From: Calothrix sp. FI2-JRJ7
Lineage (GTDB): Bacteria > Cyanobacteriota > Cyanobacteriia > Cyanobacteriales > Nostocaceae
Reading direction: 5' to 3'
DNA: 64,000 nucleotides
Assembly (NCBI GenBank): GCA_019359675.1
Contig: JAHHGX010000091.1
Coordinates: 372,001-436,000 of the forward strand
The notes below the pieces were generated by a model, which did not search any database, was not told the DNA's origin, and saw only the letters and a program-made list of their open reading frames with translations. How positions within the stretch are numbered: position 1 is the stretch's first letter; every line of letters begins with the position of its first letter. Shown here in pieces: positions 8,213 to 17,200 of the stretch. The position numbers and the translations under genes were made by a program.

Positions 8213-9661
8213 TTAACTCGCTAAAGGAAAAGTCGCAGCAAGTGCCCATCCAAAAAACAAAGCATTACCAATAGCATAACTCCAAGGCTCGTTCAGCACG
8301 CTAGCTGTGAAAGAAAATATAGCCACTAACACAGGGAAAACAGGTAGTAATAATGCAATAAAACCAAGTTGAGGCAAGAGATAAAGCACCAAAATAAATC
8401 CACCTATTAACACTATGCTTTGTCCTAACCACCATAAAACTCGTTTTCCAAGCGTGAGATGTTGCTGCGTTATTCCCGATGCTAAAAACCAAGGAAAACA
8501 AGTAATTGCGAGGATGGGAAATAATTGTAACCTTACAGGTGCCAACAACCATTGTAACCAAACGACCTGTGCCATTGCGCCAAAAGCTATCCACAGCAAG
8601 GCAAATAGAGCAATTCCAGTAAAAAATGCCTGTATTCTCAGTCTTGGTAAACGTGCCATAATAAGCAGCCAAGTTATACCAGCGACACCATACCAAATAC
8701 TGACTGCTCCACCAACCAACACTCCACCCAAACCATCGATATTACCAAAGCTATTAAACAGCATCAGCGCACCACTCGCAAAAAACGGCGCCGCCAATAA
8801 ACCTGCCCAATCAACAATTTTTGGGCTTTTTTCATTTAAGCTAATATTAAAAATAGGGGTAATGGTGCCGAGTGCGACTAACCAACCTACCAACTGTACA
8901 AAATACCAAATAATACGGTTATCTATATAATTACTTTGACGCTGCACACCAAAAGTCGCATCAAGCCAGTTTTTCGCAGCTTGATGACTGCGTGTACGAA
9001 ACAGTATTGTTATATGTTCAGCATTGGGAATGATTATTAAATTCCTTGCTTTTCCATCTGCAAAATTCCGATTTTCTCCACCTGCTATTTGCAATAACCG
9101 TTGTGCATTCGTAATAAATCTACCTTCCCAACTACCCGCTTGCAGTTGAAGGTTACGAGGTGCGTTTATTGTGGGTCTGGCACCTGTGGGTGAGACGGCG
9201 ATAGTGGCAGCATAGTTATTAACGTTATCTATCGCAGCAGACATAACGGCGCCGCTTCCCATTGAATGACCAAGAGTTGCTAGACGTAATTTATCTACTT
9301 CTGGTTGTTCTATTAAAGCTGTATAAGCAACATTTAAATTTGAAGATAATGAATCTTGTTGTAATGGCTGCGTATTTGCTGCATGGCTGTTAAAATCCCA
9401 CAACATTACAGCATAGCCTGCATGTGCGAACGTGTAAGCGTAACCAAGCATTAATTGTTTGGAACCAGCATAACCATGAGCAATAAGAACACCAGGTGCT
9501 TTTTGGTTGTTTTGTAATTGTGGCGCCATATATAGTAAAGGTACACCCACGCGCTGGATATGGCGAATTGTTAGAGAAGTTTGCGCTGCCATTACATTCC
9601 ACCATGAAGCGGCGATTAGTAAAAGTGCGATGGTTAAGGCGAGGATACGCTTACGGTTCAT
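8213..9661 (-). CDS. alpha/beta hydrolase fused to a multi-pass membrane domain
   Basis: 482 residues. Residues 7-25 form an N-terminal membrane anchor. Residues 40-240 are an alpha/beta hydrolase: oxyanion region LIAHGYAGSK, a dienelactone-hydrolase-like AVMLWDFNSHA strand, nucleophile elbow GHSMGSG, and a late His in NAEHITILF. From about residue 255 to the end there are roughly seven hydrophobic segments with short polar loops. The catalytic domain therefore probably sits on the periplasmic side of a membrane, anchored at both ends. Esterase or lipase-like activity is expected; the substrate is unknown. The C-terminal membrane half is not a domain I can name. Confidence 0.75.
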   Translation of the reverse strand: MNRKRILALTIALLLIAASWWNVMAAQTSLTIRHIQRVGVPLLYMAPQLQNNQKAPGVLIAHGYAGSKQLMLGYAYTFAHAGYAVMLWDFNSHAANTQPLQQDSLSSNLNVAYTALIEQPEVDKLRLATLGHSMGSGAVMSAAIDNVNNYAATIAVSPTGARPTINAPRNLQLQAGSWEGRFITNAQRLLQIAGGENRNFADGKARNLIIIPNAEHITILFRTRSHQAAKNWLDATFGVQRQSNYIDNRIIWYFVQLVGWLVALGTITPIFNISLNEKSPKIVDWAGLLAAPFFASGALMLFNSFGNIDGLGGVLVGGAVSIWYGVAGITWLLIMARLPRLRIQAFFTGIALFALLWIAFGAMAQVVWLQWLLAPVRLQLFPILAITCFPWFLASGITQQHLTLGKRVLWWLGQSIVLIGGFILVLYLLPQLGFIALLLPVFPVLVAIFSFTASVLNEPWSYAIGNALFFGWALAATFPLAS

Positions 9662-9709
9662 GAAAGTATAAATAATTATAGGTTTTTTAATTATGTACTT
9701 TATAAGATA

Positions 9710-9788
9710 CTCTTGTGGGATGGGTGTCCTCTAGAGTCCCAATCGTCCCAATATAAAGGGCGGGCAAGGATGCCCACCCCACAAGATG
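9710..9788. repeat. CTTGTGGGATGGG ... GATGCCCACCCCACAAG inverted repeat
   Basis: The left arm CTCTTGTGGGATGGG faces CCCACCCCACAAGAT at the right, with GGGCGGGCAAGGATGCCCA inside. Related single-arm or whole copies are at about 20868, 21688, 25927, 34224, 46930 and 50189, always between genes. This is the most frequent intergenic repeat family of the window. Confidence 0.7.
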
Positions 9789-9883
9789 AAAAATAATTCA
9801 GAATATTTTTCATTCTTAATTATTTATTTCAATTAATTTTTGAAGAAAATCTCATGTGGCAAAAAGAAACGTCCTATTTTATC

Positions 9884-9999
9884 AGGACTTACGCATGAAA
9901 ACCTAGAAACCTGGAATATACGTTGATAGCATGTAATAAAAATGACGATTTGTCTGCGACAATGAATGCGTAGAAACCAGGTTTCTTTGCGTAAGTTCT
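9884..9999. mobile_element. 116-bp MITE with AGGACTTACGCA termini
   Basis: AGGACTTACGCA at 9884-9895 is matched by the imperfect inverted end TGCGTAAGTTCT at 9988-9999. Inside are degenerate copies of the AGAAACCGGGTTTCT motif (AGAAACCTGG and AGAAACCAGGTTTCT). The same architecture recurs at 13707-13808. It has no coding capacity, and the mismatched right end suggests an older insertion. Confidence 0.7.
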
Positions 10000-10145
10000 A
10001 CTTTATGTATAATAATTTACTTTTACTTTCTAAGTGTATATTTTTATGCTTATATGTTTAGAAATACAATAAGTAATTATAAGGTTTTTACATCCATAGC
10101 AAATCTTTTTGAACTTTGATGCGTTGGGATATGCTATCAGCGTTA

Positions 10146-10475
10146 CTACTGCGGTGAGGCAAGCTTAAGTCCTATAACTCCTGCAAGAATTAAACCAATA
10201 CAAAAAAAGCGACGTATGTCAATAGGTTCTTTAAATACAATTACACCTAATATAACCGTACCTACAGCGCCTAAACCTGTCCAAACCGTGTAAGCAGTAC
10301 CAATAGGTAAAGTCCGAAGTGCTTGAGAGAGAAACCAAAAGCTTAATATCATCAAGATTATGGTAATAATACTAGGAACAATTTTAGTAAAACCTTCCGA
10401 GTATTTAAGAGTAATAGCCCATCCGATTTCAAATAAACTAGCAATAGCGATATAAATCCAAGACATAAGTTTCAT
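10146..10475 (-). CDS. small multidrug resistance (SMR) exporter, SugE/Gdx-like
   Basis: 109 residues with four membrane helices, the whole length of an SMR protein. The essential membrane glutamate is E16 (IASLFEIGWAITLKYSEGF). Helix 3 carries the family motif LPIGTAYTVWTGLGAVGTVI, with T-A-Y-x-V-W-T-G. The FEIGWAIxLKYSEGF start is typical of SugE/Gdx proteins, which export guanidinium and quaternary ammonium ions in exchange for protons. No partner SMR gene is adjacent, so a homodimer is expected. I looked for a guanidine riboswitch upstream (10476-10660) and saw no ACGR-loop hairpin pair. Confidence 0.9.
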   Translation of the reverse strand: MKLMSWIYIAIASLFEIGWAITLKYSEGFTKIVPSIITIILMILSFWFLSQALRTLPIGTAYTVWTGLGAVGTVILGVIVFKEPIDIRRFFCIGLILAGVIGLKLASPQ

Positions 10476-10664
10476 ATATTAAATATTTATATATTTTACT
10501 TTTTATTTGCAACTTTTTAAACTCTCTCTATAGATAGAAGCATAAAACTTAAATAACAAAATATTTTGCTTTTAGTACTGATTGTTAAAACTATTTGCGG
10601 TGATTGCTACAATACCACATCTTACAGTACTAATATAGCTACGTAAAAAATAGTATGAAAAATA

Positions 10665-13142
10665 ATGCTAGATAAGTACTCTAAAATTATAAGAATTACC
10701 CAACCTTTCAATTTAGGACGGCGCCGATTCCTTAGAAACGTCAGTTTGATAACATTAGGGGTAGTAACGACTATTGTAGAAACATTGCTAAGTGGTAAGA
10801 ATAAAAAGGCAATTGCCAAGCTTTCACCCAAACGTGCGGATACACCAATCAAACAAACGCGCGATAGTATTACAGATATTTGGGGTAAACGAACTCCCTA
10901 TATTAATAAATGGTCAGTTCGTGCAGACCAAAGAGTTACAGCAGAACCTGAACGTTGGGTACAGTCTGCTTGCGTGCTTTGTTCTTACGGTTGTGCATTA
11001 GATATTGGTGTGCGAGAAGGCAAAATAGTTGGAGTACGTGGTCGGGAAGTTGACAGAGTAAACCAGGGAAGGTTGGGTCCGAAAGGTTTGCACGGTTGGG
11101 TTGCTAATAACAGTCGCGACCGTCTTACCAAACCGCTAATTCGTAAAAATGGCAAACTTGAGCAAGCTTCTTGGAATGAAGCAATGAATTTAATTGTACG
11201 TCGCTCTAAAGAAATTCAAGCGAAGCACACCAGTAACGCAATTGCTTTTTACACCACAGGTCAACTATTTTTAGAAGAATATTACACGCTTGGGGTTATT
11301 GGTAAAGCTGGGTTGGGTACACCTAATATGGATGCTAATACCCGACTTTGTACTGCAACCGCAGCGTTTGCTTTGCGCGAATCATTTGGTACAGATGGAC
11401 AGCCAGGTTCTTATGCTGACTTTGATACAACAGGCACCATTTTACTAGTTGGACATAATCTCGCACAAGTACAAACTGTCCTGTGGATGCGAATTCTCGA
11501 CCGTCGTCGCGGTGAAAATCCACCCAAATTAATTGTAGTTGACCCACGTTTAACTACAACTGCAAGAGAAGCTGATATTCATCTTGCACCGCGAGTTGGT
11601 ACTAATGTAGCTGTTCTCAACGGACTTTTAAACTTAATTATTCAAGCAGGACAAATTGACACCGAGTATATTAACGCTCATACTATCGGTTTTGAACAGC
11701 TTAAACAAATAGTGAGTAAATGGGTGCCAGAAACAGTAGAAGCAGTTACAGGAGTGCCAGCAGAACGGTTGCGCGCTGCTGCCTCCATTCTTGGTTCTAG
11801 CAAAACTTTGGTTTCAACTGCTTTACAAGGAGTATATCAATCAAATCAAGCAACTATTGCCGCAGTTCAAATCAACAACTTGCATCTAATTCGCGGTTTG
11901 ATTGGTCGTCCCGGTTGTACAGTTTTCCAAATGAACGGTCAACCCACTGCTCAAAATACACGCGAATGTGGCGCCGAAGCTGACTTGCCAGGTTTCCGCA
12001 ATCGAGAAAATCCACAACACATTGCTCAACTTGCGCGTATTTGGAATGTTGAAGAAGCTATAATTCCGAAAAAGTCACCACCACCCCACGCTTTACAGAT
12101 ATTCGAGCAAGCAGAACAAGGTTTCATAAAAATGCTTTGGATAAGCAGCACAAATCCGGCAGTCTCTTTACCAAACATACAACGTATGCGCCGCATCCTT
12201 CAAAAAGAGGATTTATTTGTGGTAGTGCAAGATGCATTCATGACAGAAACCGCTCAATTAGCTGATGTTGTATTACCAGCAGCAATTTGGGGTGAAAAAA
12301 CAGGAACATTCACCAACGCTGACCGCACCGTTCATATTTCGTATCAAGCAATTAAACCACCAGGTGAAGCGCGTGCTGACTTAGATATTTTTCTTGATTA
12401 TGCACGACGTATGGACTTTCGGGATAAAGATGGCGCCGCTTTAATTAAATGGCAAACACCAGAACAAGCATTTGAAGCGTGGAAAGAATGCTCGCGTGGG
12501 CGCCCGTGTGATTACAGTGGAGTTACCTATGCAAAACTAACAGGTAATTCAGGCATTCAAATTCCCTGCAATGCAAAAAATCCACAAGGTACACCACGTT
12601 TATATACAAATGGCGTTTTCAACACTAGCGCTGATTACTGCCAAACCTATGGTCATAACATCCAAACGGGTCAGATGATTCCACCTTCATCGTACCGTGC
12701 AAACGACCCGAAGGGAAAAGCATTAATTAAAGCTGGAGACTATCAACCACCAAGTGAGGTGCCTGACAATCAATATCCACTGATGCTTACCACTGGTCGA
12801 GTAGTTTATCATTGGCATACGCGCACCAAAACCGGACGCTCAAAAGAACTTAATAATGCGGCGCCTGATGCTTTTGTACAAATATCTCAAGAAGATGCAA
12901 AACAATACGGCATTTCTAAAGGAGATAAAGTAGAAGTGACATCGCGTCGAGGTAAAGTTATTGCACCCGCTCAAATTGGTGATATTGAACCGGGGTTAGT
13001 ATTTATTCCCTTTCATTACGGTTACTGGGATGATTCTAACCGTATGCGTGCGGCGAATGAACTAACTTTGACTGTTATTGACCCTGTGAGCAAACAACCT
13101 CACCTTAAATATGCTGCTGTGCGAATTCGTAAAGTTGATTAA
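10665..13142 (+). CDS. Tat-exported molybdopterin oxidoreductase
   Basis: 825 residues. The N-terminus has a twin-arginine signal (GRRRFLRNVSLITLGVV), so export across a membrane is predicted, unlike cytoplasmic assimilatory nitrate reductase NarB. The iron-sulfur motif begins C-V-L-C-S-Y-G-C (C103, C106, C110), but the expected fourth Cys is replaced in GRLGPKG (about residue 138). Molybdopterin motifs follow: ADVVLPAAIWGEKTGTFTNA near 540 and the C-terminal TTGRVVYHWHTRTKTGRS near 717. It belongs to the nitrate reductase-like DMSO-reductase superfamily. No electron-transfer partner gene is adjacent, so substrate and partner are open. Confidence 0.85.
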   Translation: MLDKYSKIIRITQPFNLGRRRFLRNVSLITLGVVTTIVETLLSGKNKKAIAKLSPKRADTPIKQTRDSITDIWGKRTPYINKWSVRADQRVTAEPERWVQSACVLCSYGCALDIGVREGKIVGVRGREVDRVNQGRLGPKGLHGWVANNSRDRLTKPLIRKNGKLEQASWNEAMNLIVRRSKEIQAKHTSNAIAFYTTGQLFLEEYYTLGVIGKAGLGTPNMDANTRLCTATAAFALRESFGTDGQPGSYADFDTTGTILLVGHNLAQVQTVLWMRILDRRRGENPPKLIVVDPRLTTTAREADIHLAPRVGTNVAVLNGLLNLIIQAGQIDTEYINAHTIGFEQLKQIVSKWVPETVEAVTGVPAERLRAAASILGSSKTLVSTALQGVYQSNQATIAAVQINNLHLIRGLIGRPGCTVFQMNGQPTAQNTRECGAEADLPGFRNRENPQHIAQLARIWNVEEAIIPKKSPPPHALQIFEQAEQGFIKMLWISSTNPAVSLPNIQRMRRILQKEDLFVVVQDAFMTETAQLADVVLPAAIWGEKTGTFTNADRTVHISYQAIKPPGEARADLDIFLDYARRMDFRDKDGAALIKWQTPEQAFEAWKECSRGRPCDYSGVTYAKLTGNSGIQIPCNAKNPQGTPRLYTNGVFNTSADYCQTYGHNIQTGQMIPPSSYRANDPKGKALIKAGDYQPPSEVPDNQYPLMLTTGRVVYHWHTRTKTGRSKELNNAAPDAFVQISQEDAKQYGISKGDKVEVTSRRGKVIAPAQIGDIEPGLVFIPFHYGYWDDSNRMRAANELTLTVIDPVSKQPHLKYAAVRIRKVD

Positions 13143-13143
13143 A

Positions 13144-13184
13144 TTTTGATCCCCCTACGCCCCGCGTGGAAGGGGGGATCAAAA
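13144..13184. terminator. strong hairpin after the molybdopterin oxidoreductase
   Basis: TTTTGATCCCCCT faces AGGGGGGATCAAAA with a 14-base loop, directly after the stop codon at 13142. The long GC stem flanked by A/T runs is what a bidirectional intrinsic terminator looks like. Confidence 0.7.
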
Positions 13185-13218
13185 GATGCGTTATTTAGAT
13201 TAAATAATATTAACGAGG

Positions 13219-13500
13219 TCAATTTTCTCGTCCATGATAAACGTTTAAAATTACAACATCATCTTCCAAAACAATATAGTGAATTACAAAGCCGTACTTT
13301 CCAAAAGGAACTAAAAGTTTTCGTAGCCCAGCTTTTTCATTTACTATGGCGCCTCTACGGGGATTCTGCTGTAGACTTTCACCCGAAGAAAGAATCGCCT
13401 CTAATGCACGAGAAGCAGCTTCAACATTATTAACTTTGATAAAATCATAGTGACGGTTCATATCGTCAATCGCGTTATCAGTCCAAACTATCTGGGGCAT
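13219..13500 (-). CDS. RelE/ParE-family toxin
   Basis: 93 residues, typical size. Family pattern: I-V-W-T-x-x-A-x-x-D at the N-terminus, a central helix, NPRRGAIV, then GLRKLLVPFGKYGFVIHYIV and the closing VVILNVYHGREN. This matches type II toxins of the RelE/ParE superfamily, which cut ribosome-bound mRNA or inhibit gyrase. The start ATG overlaps the last 13 bases of the upstream antitoxin-like gene, a classical TA arrangement, but that gene is interrupted by a MITE. Whether the toxin is still active or expressed is not clear. Confidence 0.85.
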   Translation of the reverse strand: MPQIVWTDNAIDDMNRHYDFIKVNNVEAASRALEAILSSGESLQQNPRRGAIVNEKAGLRKLLVPFGKYGFVIHYIVLEDDVVILNVYHGREN

Positions 13501-13942
13501 GGGCGTTCTTCATCAGTTCCTAAACTTTTTACCCATTCGCGCACGCGCTCATGCGACACGCCTGACCCTTTACGGCGATATGCTTCAAGTGAGGACAGGC
13601 TTTTCTCAACCATTTCAGCTTCAGTAAGTGGTTGAAAATTTAGTGCTTCGTCAATCTCACCGAATTCAAATGCTTCTTCTGTTATATGTTCAGATTGATT
13701 TATTAGCAGGACTTACGCTAAGAAACCCGGTTTCTACGCAAAATCGTCATTTCTATAACAGATTTCAAAGAAGAAACCGGGTTTCTAGGATTTTATGCGT
13801 AAGTCCTGATTAGTAACCGCTCAAAATCCTCTAAATTGCCCTCTGAACTACTTAACCAATTAAATAAGAGGATTTTTACCTGTTCCGGCGGTAATGGCTC
13901 AAGATGCTTTAAAATTTGTTGCCTAATGCCAGTTGCTGTCAT
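13488..13942 (-). pseudogene. cognate antitoxin gene disrupted by a MITE
   Basis: Reverse strand. The 5' part starts at the ATG at 13942 (MTATGIRQQILKHLEPLPPE) and runs to EDFERLL. The 3' part, 13706 to 13488, reads NQSEHITEEAFEFGEIDEAL and ends SLGTDEERPCPR, overlapping the toxin start. A 102-bp MITE plus a 5-bp target duplication (107 bases, not a multiple of 3) separates them and brings in stops. A shortened product from an internal ATG (MVEKSLSSLEAYRRKGSG..., about 41 residues) is possible and would keep only the C-terminal half. The intact protein would have had about 115 residues. Confidence 0.7.
13707..13808. mobile_element. 102-bp MITE with CAGGACTTACGC termini and 5-bp target duplication
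   Basis: Inverted ends CAGGACTTACGC and GCGTAAGTCCTG are perfect. The element is flanked by ATTAG at 13702-13706 and again at 13809-13813, a clear 5-bp target duplication. Inside are two inverted AGAAACCGGGTTTCT 15-mers (13721-13735, 13772-13786). The intact ends and duplication point to a recent insertion. A transposase that recognises these ends is not in the window. Confidence 0.85.
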
Positions 13943-14249
13943 AAGCTTCTTATTATTTGCGAATTTAAGCGCATTAAATGTCCTATATACACTTTACTTT
14001 AGCATTACCATAATAAACCGTTCGAGGCTTGGTTCTGGAATTTAGACAACCTCGCAGGCGCAGAAACTAATGTTGATGCTGTCGGTGTTTGTTGCTTGTA
14101 TCGTATTGATGTGACGGGTTTAGTTTTATTATTATTATATATGGGGCAGATTGTAATAATTTGTCCATACCATTTTGATATGACCGATAAATATAGCACA
14201 GGCGTCTCGCCTGTGCCACATGACCTATTTATAATTAATGGACAGTATA
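13943..14249. other. intergenic region between the TA locus and the phosphatase gene
   Basis: No credible gene. It contains the promoter side of the broken antitoxin gene and a terminator-like hairpin at 14196-14216. Short frames here are low-complexity (for example an ATT/ATA-rich run at about 14126-14140). Confidence 0.5.
14196..14216. terminator. hairpin GCACAGGCG-TCT-CGCCTGTGC
   Basis: A perfect 9-bp stem with a 3-base loop lies 34 bases past the stop of the giant phosphatase gene on the reverse strand. It is followed on that strand by TATATTTAT, so it is a plausible terminator. Such CACAGGCG hairpins may also be dispersed repeats. Confidence 0.6.
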
Positions 14250-17200
14250 CTATGCGAAAGTTGCGCTAGTAATAGTATTTGACTGTACCCATTTTAGTGT
14301 TGCTAGTAAGTCGTTGCTGCTGGTAACACTAAGTTGTGTGTCTCCACCTAATTGACTGATGGTTATGTCGTTAAATTTGAAGCCGCTGCCTAAACTAATT
14401 GTGTCACTGGCGCCAAACCCATATACAGTAGCTTCACCTGCACCTTTATCGAGTTTCAAGGTATCTTTTCCGCTACCTGTGTAGATAGTGTCAATACCTG
14501 AAGAAGTTATTACATTGTTTCCTTCACCTGCGTAAATGGTATTGTTGCCATTTCCTAAACTAATAAAATCATTGCCGGCGCCTGCATATACTACATTATT
14601 ACCGTTGCCAGCAAAAATGCGATTGTTACCTTCACCAGCGTAGAAGTTATTATTACCATTCCCAGCATCGAAGTAATCGTTTCCGGCACCTGCATACAAG
14701 TTATTATTACCTTCACCACCACGTATTAAGTTATTACCTTCAGCAGCGTAGATTGTGTCGTTGCCAGTTGAGCCGTAAATGTTATCATCTCCACTAGCAC
14801 CAAATAAAGTATTATCTCCTGCACCTCCACGAATAGCACCAGCGCGCGGGTTAACTTCAAATTGGCTAACGATGCGGGGAGTACGGTTGATAATATCAGT
14901 TGGGTTAGCTTCTAGTTCTTCACGGGTATAAGCGTCAATACCATAAGTTGTTAATACTAGTTTTTGTGTGGTGGGTTCGATATCAAACTCAGTCCAACCA
15001 TAGGTATGTGCTGCTACATAATCTCCTTGGAGTAAATTGGCGTTAATTAAACCGTTAGCTTGGGAAAGGTTATCGTTCAAACCGAGGGGGTCATAACCGA
15101 ATGAGTTAAGTTGCTGGTTGATAAAGTTCTTAACAAAGTTGTCTTTACCAGGTGTGGGTAACGAGTCGTAGAAGGCTTTTTGTGCTGGGGAAAGTAAACC
15201 TAAGTCGCTAGCAATTCCCGCTAATGTTTGACCTAATGGGGCATCAAATGCTACTGAACCTGTAGTAATTTCAAACGCACCTGTAGCTATTTGACGCTGA
15301 CCTGCTGCTGTTTGGTAGGTAAGATTATTTACCAATGTTCCGTGAATATCAGCGGAAACAAACACAACGTTATCGATGTTGTTGTCATCTACAAATTTTA
15401 AGATGTCGGTTCTTTCAGCAGCGTAACCTTCAAAACGGTCGGATGCACCTAAAACTCCCAAATTTTGGGCTGGTTCGGGTACTATGACAAATTTCCAGGT
15501 GACACCTTTGTTTTGGGCATCGAGTAAATCTTGTTTTAAGTCCTGCAATTGCGGCCGCCCCAACATGGTACGGTTAGGATTGAAGGAATTCACTAAAAAC
15601 GAAGTTGGGTTTGTTGGGTCAGCAGCAGGTAATCCTTCGTCACGGAACGAACGCGCGTCTAGTACAAACGAAGCAGCATCACTACCATAAGTATTATAAC
15701 GGTAAAGCTTACGTTCTCCTACTGTGCGTGCGTCACCATCACTGTAAAACTGGTCGCGGATGGGGTTATATTCTTGGAATGCTTGTAAACCGTTTTCGTA
15801 CAATGGCGAATCGTTGACTAATCCTGTGTTGGCGCCATATAATGCTTGCTCGCTAGTTGAAACTTTGGCTAAATCTTCACCACCTTCAAAATCATTAACA
15901 ACTTCGTGGTCATCGATAGTTGCCAAGATAGAAGTAGAAGCGCGTAAATCACCCCATGTATTTTGTCCGTAGCGCTTACCGTAAACTTCCGCGTGTTTGG
16001 TGCGATAATCATCAAGGGTTATTGCTTGATCCTTTTCAGTTCCGTCTGCATTTTTGAGCGCTGGTGAGGGATAATCAGCGTAGATAGTATCACCTAATTT
16101 AACGAAAAAGTCTAAATTACGCTCGTCAGCGTTAGAAATTGCTGGATAAGGGCTTAATTCTCCTCGCCAATCTCCTGTTGCACCAAATTTTAACCCGGCT
16201 TTTAGCCCTGAAGCTGCTGAGGTGTTAAATTTACCTGTAGCAGAGGTGCCTGCTGCATCAGTAACGCGGTAGTAATATTGAGTTCCAGATGTTAATCCGG
16301 TAATATCAACTTTTACTGGCTGTAAGGTATTCGTAACATTTGCAGTTGTTATACCCGCGATGCTACTAAAATCGGATGATGTGGAATATTCAAATTTAAC
16401 GGCGCCTGTAAAGTTACTGCGCGCCCACAGTACAGTAGAATCTTGGGTAGTATCACCACTAGCAATTCCATTTAACAAAGAATTTGCTTGAGGAGTGCGC
16501 GGGTTATAGGTGGTAGTGTCAATTTTTAACGGATTAGAGAAAGCGTTAGCAATATTTTCCCAAGGTACAAATTTAAAGTTGGAAATAACGTTCTCACCAT
16601 GTACAATTTTGGCAGGTAAATTATTTCCATCTTGGGTGACAAACAAACCGAATGGGAAGTCGGGGCCTAGTGGTATATTAATAACATCGGTGCCGTCAGA
16701 TTCTTGGACACTATCAATTGCGCCGTTGTTACCAACTGCAAATCTACCTAAGAAGTCATTGCTGCCTTCACGAGTGTAAGCTGCAAAAGTATTATCTCCT
16801 TGACTGGAAACTAATAAATAACCAGTTCCATCTTTAGTGTAGTAAATGCTCAATCCTTCAACATCATCGGTGAGATGCTCACCACCCAAAGCTTTAACTT
16901 TATCGACTAAAGTACCAGCTTTACCACCATCGGGTTCTGCGTGGAACTTCCAAATACCAACATTTTCTTGTCCGATATAAAGGTTTCCAAGTTCTTGGTC
17001 TGCCACCATACCCTCGGTTTGGGGGGAACGTTCACCTGTTGGTGAAGGTAAAGTAAATTCCCGTACTCGTTCGGCGCCTATAGTACCGTTACCTTTATCA
17101 ATTAGTTTATACTGAGCGACATCTCCAGTTGTTCTGCGGTTAACAAAGGCGTAATAATCATCAGTTTTAGGACTGCGATATAAAGCTAAACCATATGCGC

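Larger units (their letters stand above)
9662..10145. other. intergenic region rich in repeats
   Basis: 484 bases without a credible gene. It holds a copy of the CTTGTGG/GGGCATCC-type hairpin repeat (9710-9788) and a MITE (9884-9999), both listed separately. The rest is AT-rich. Both flanking genes are on the reverse strand, so the promoter of the alpha/beta hydrolase probably lies near 9662-9705. Confidence 0.6.

Noticed and set aside
8301-8930. Long frames on both strands over the alpha/beta hydrolase gene
   Set aside because: They are shadow frames of a gene with clear catalytic and membrane motifs.
10476-10660. Guanidine riboswitch ahead of the SugE/Gdx-like gene
   Set aside because: Expected for such exporters in some bacteria, but no paired hairpins with ACGR loops or ykkC-like conserved core were found.
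10665-13142. Assimilatory nitrate reductase NarB
   Set aside because: Tat signal, altered iron-sulfur motif and absence of nitrate or nitrite assimilation genes speak against it.
13707-13808. CRISPR-like repeat in the AGAAACC motif arrays
   Set aside because: Only two inverted copies inside a MITE, with no regular direct repeat-spacer pattern.
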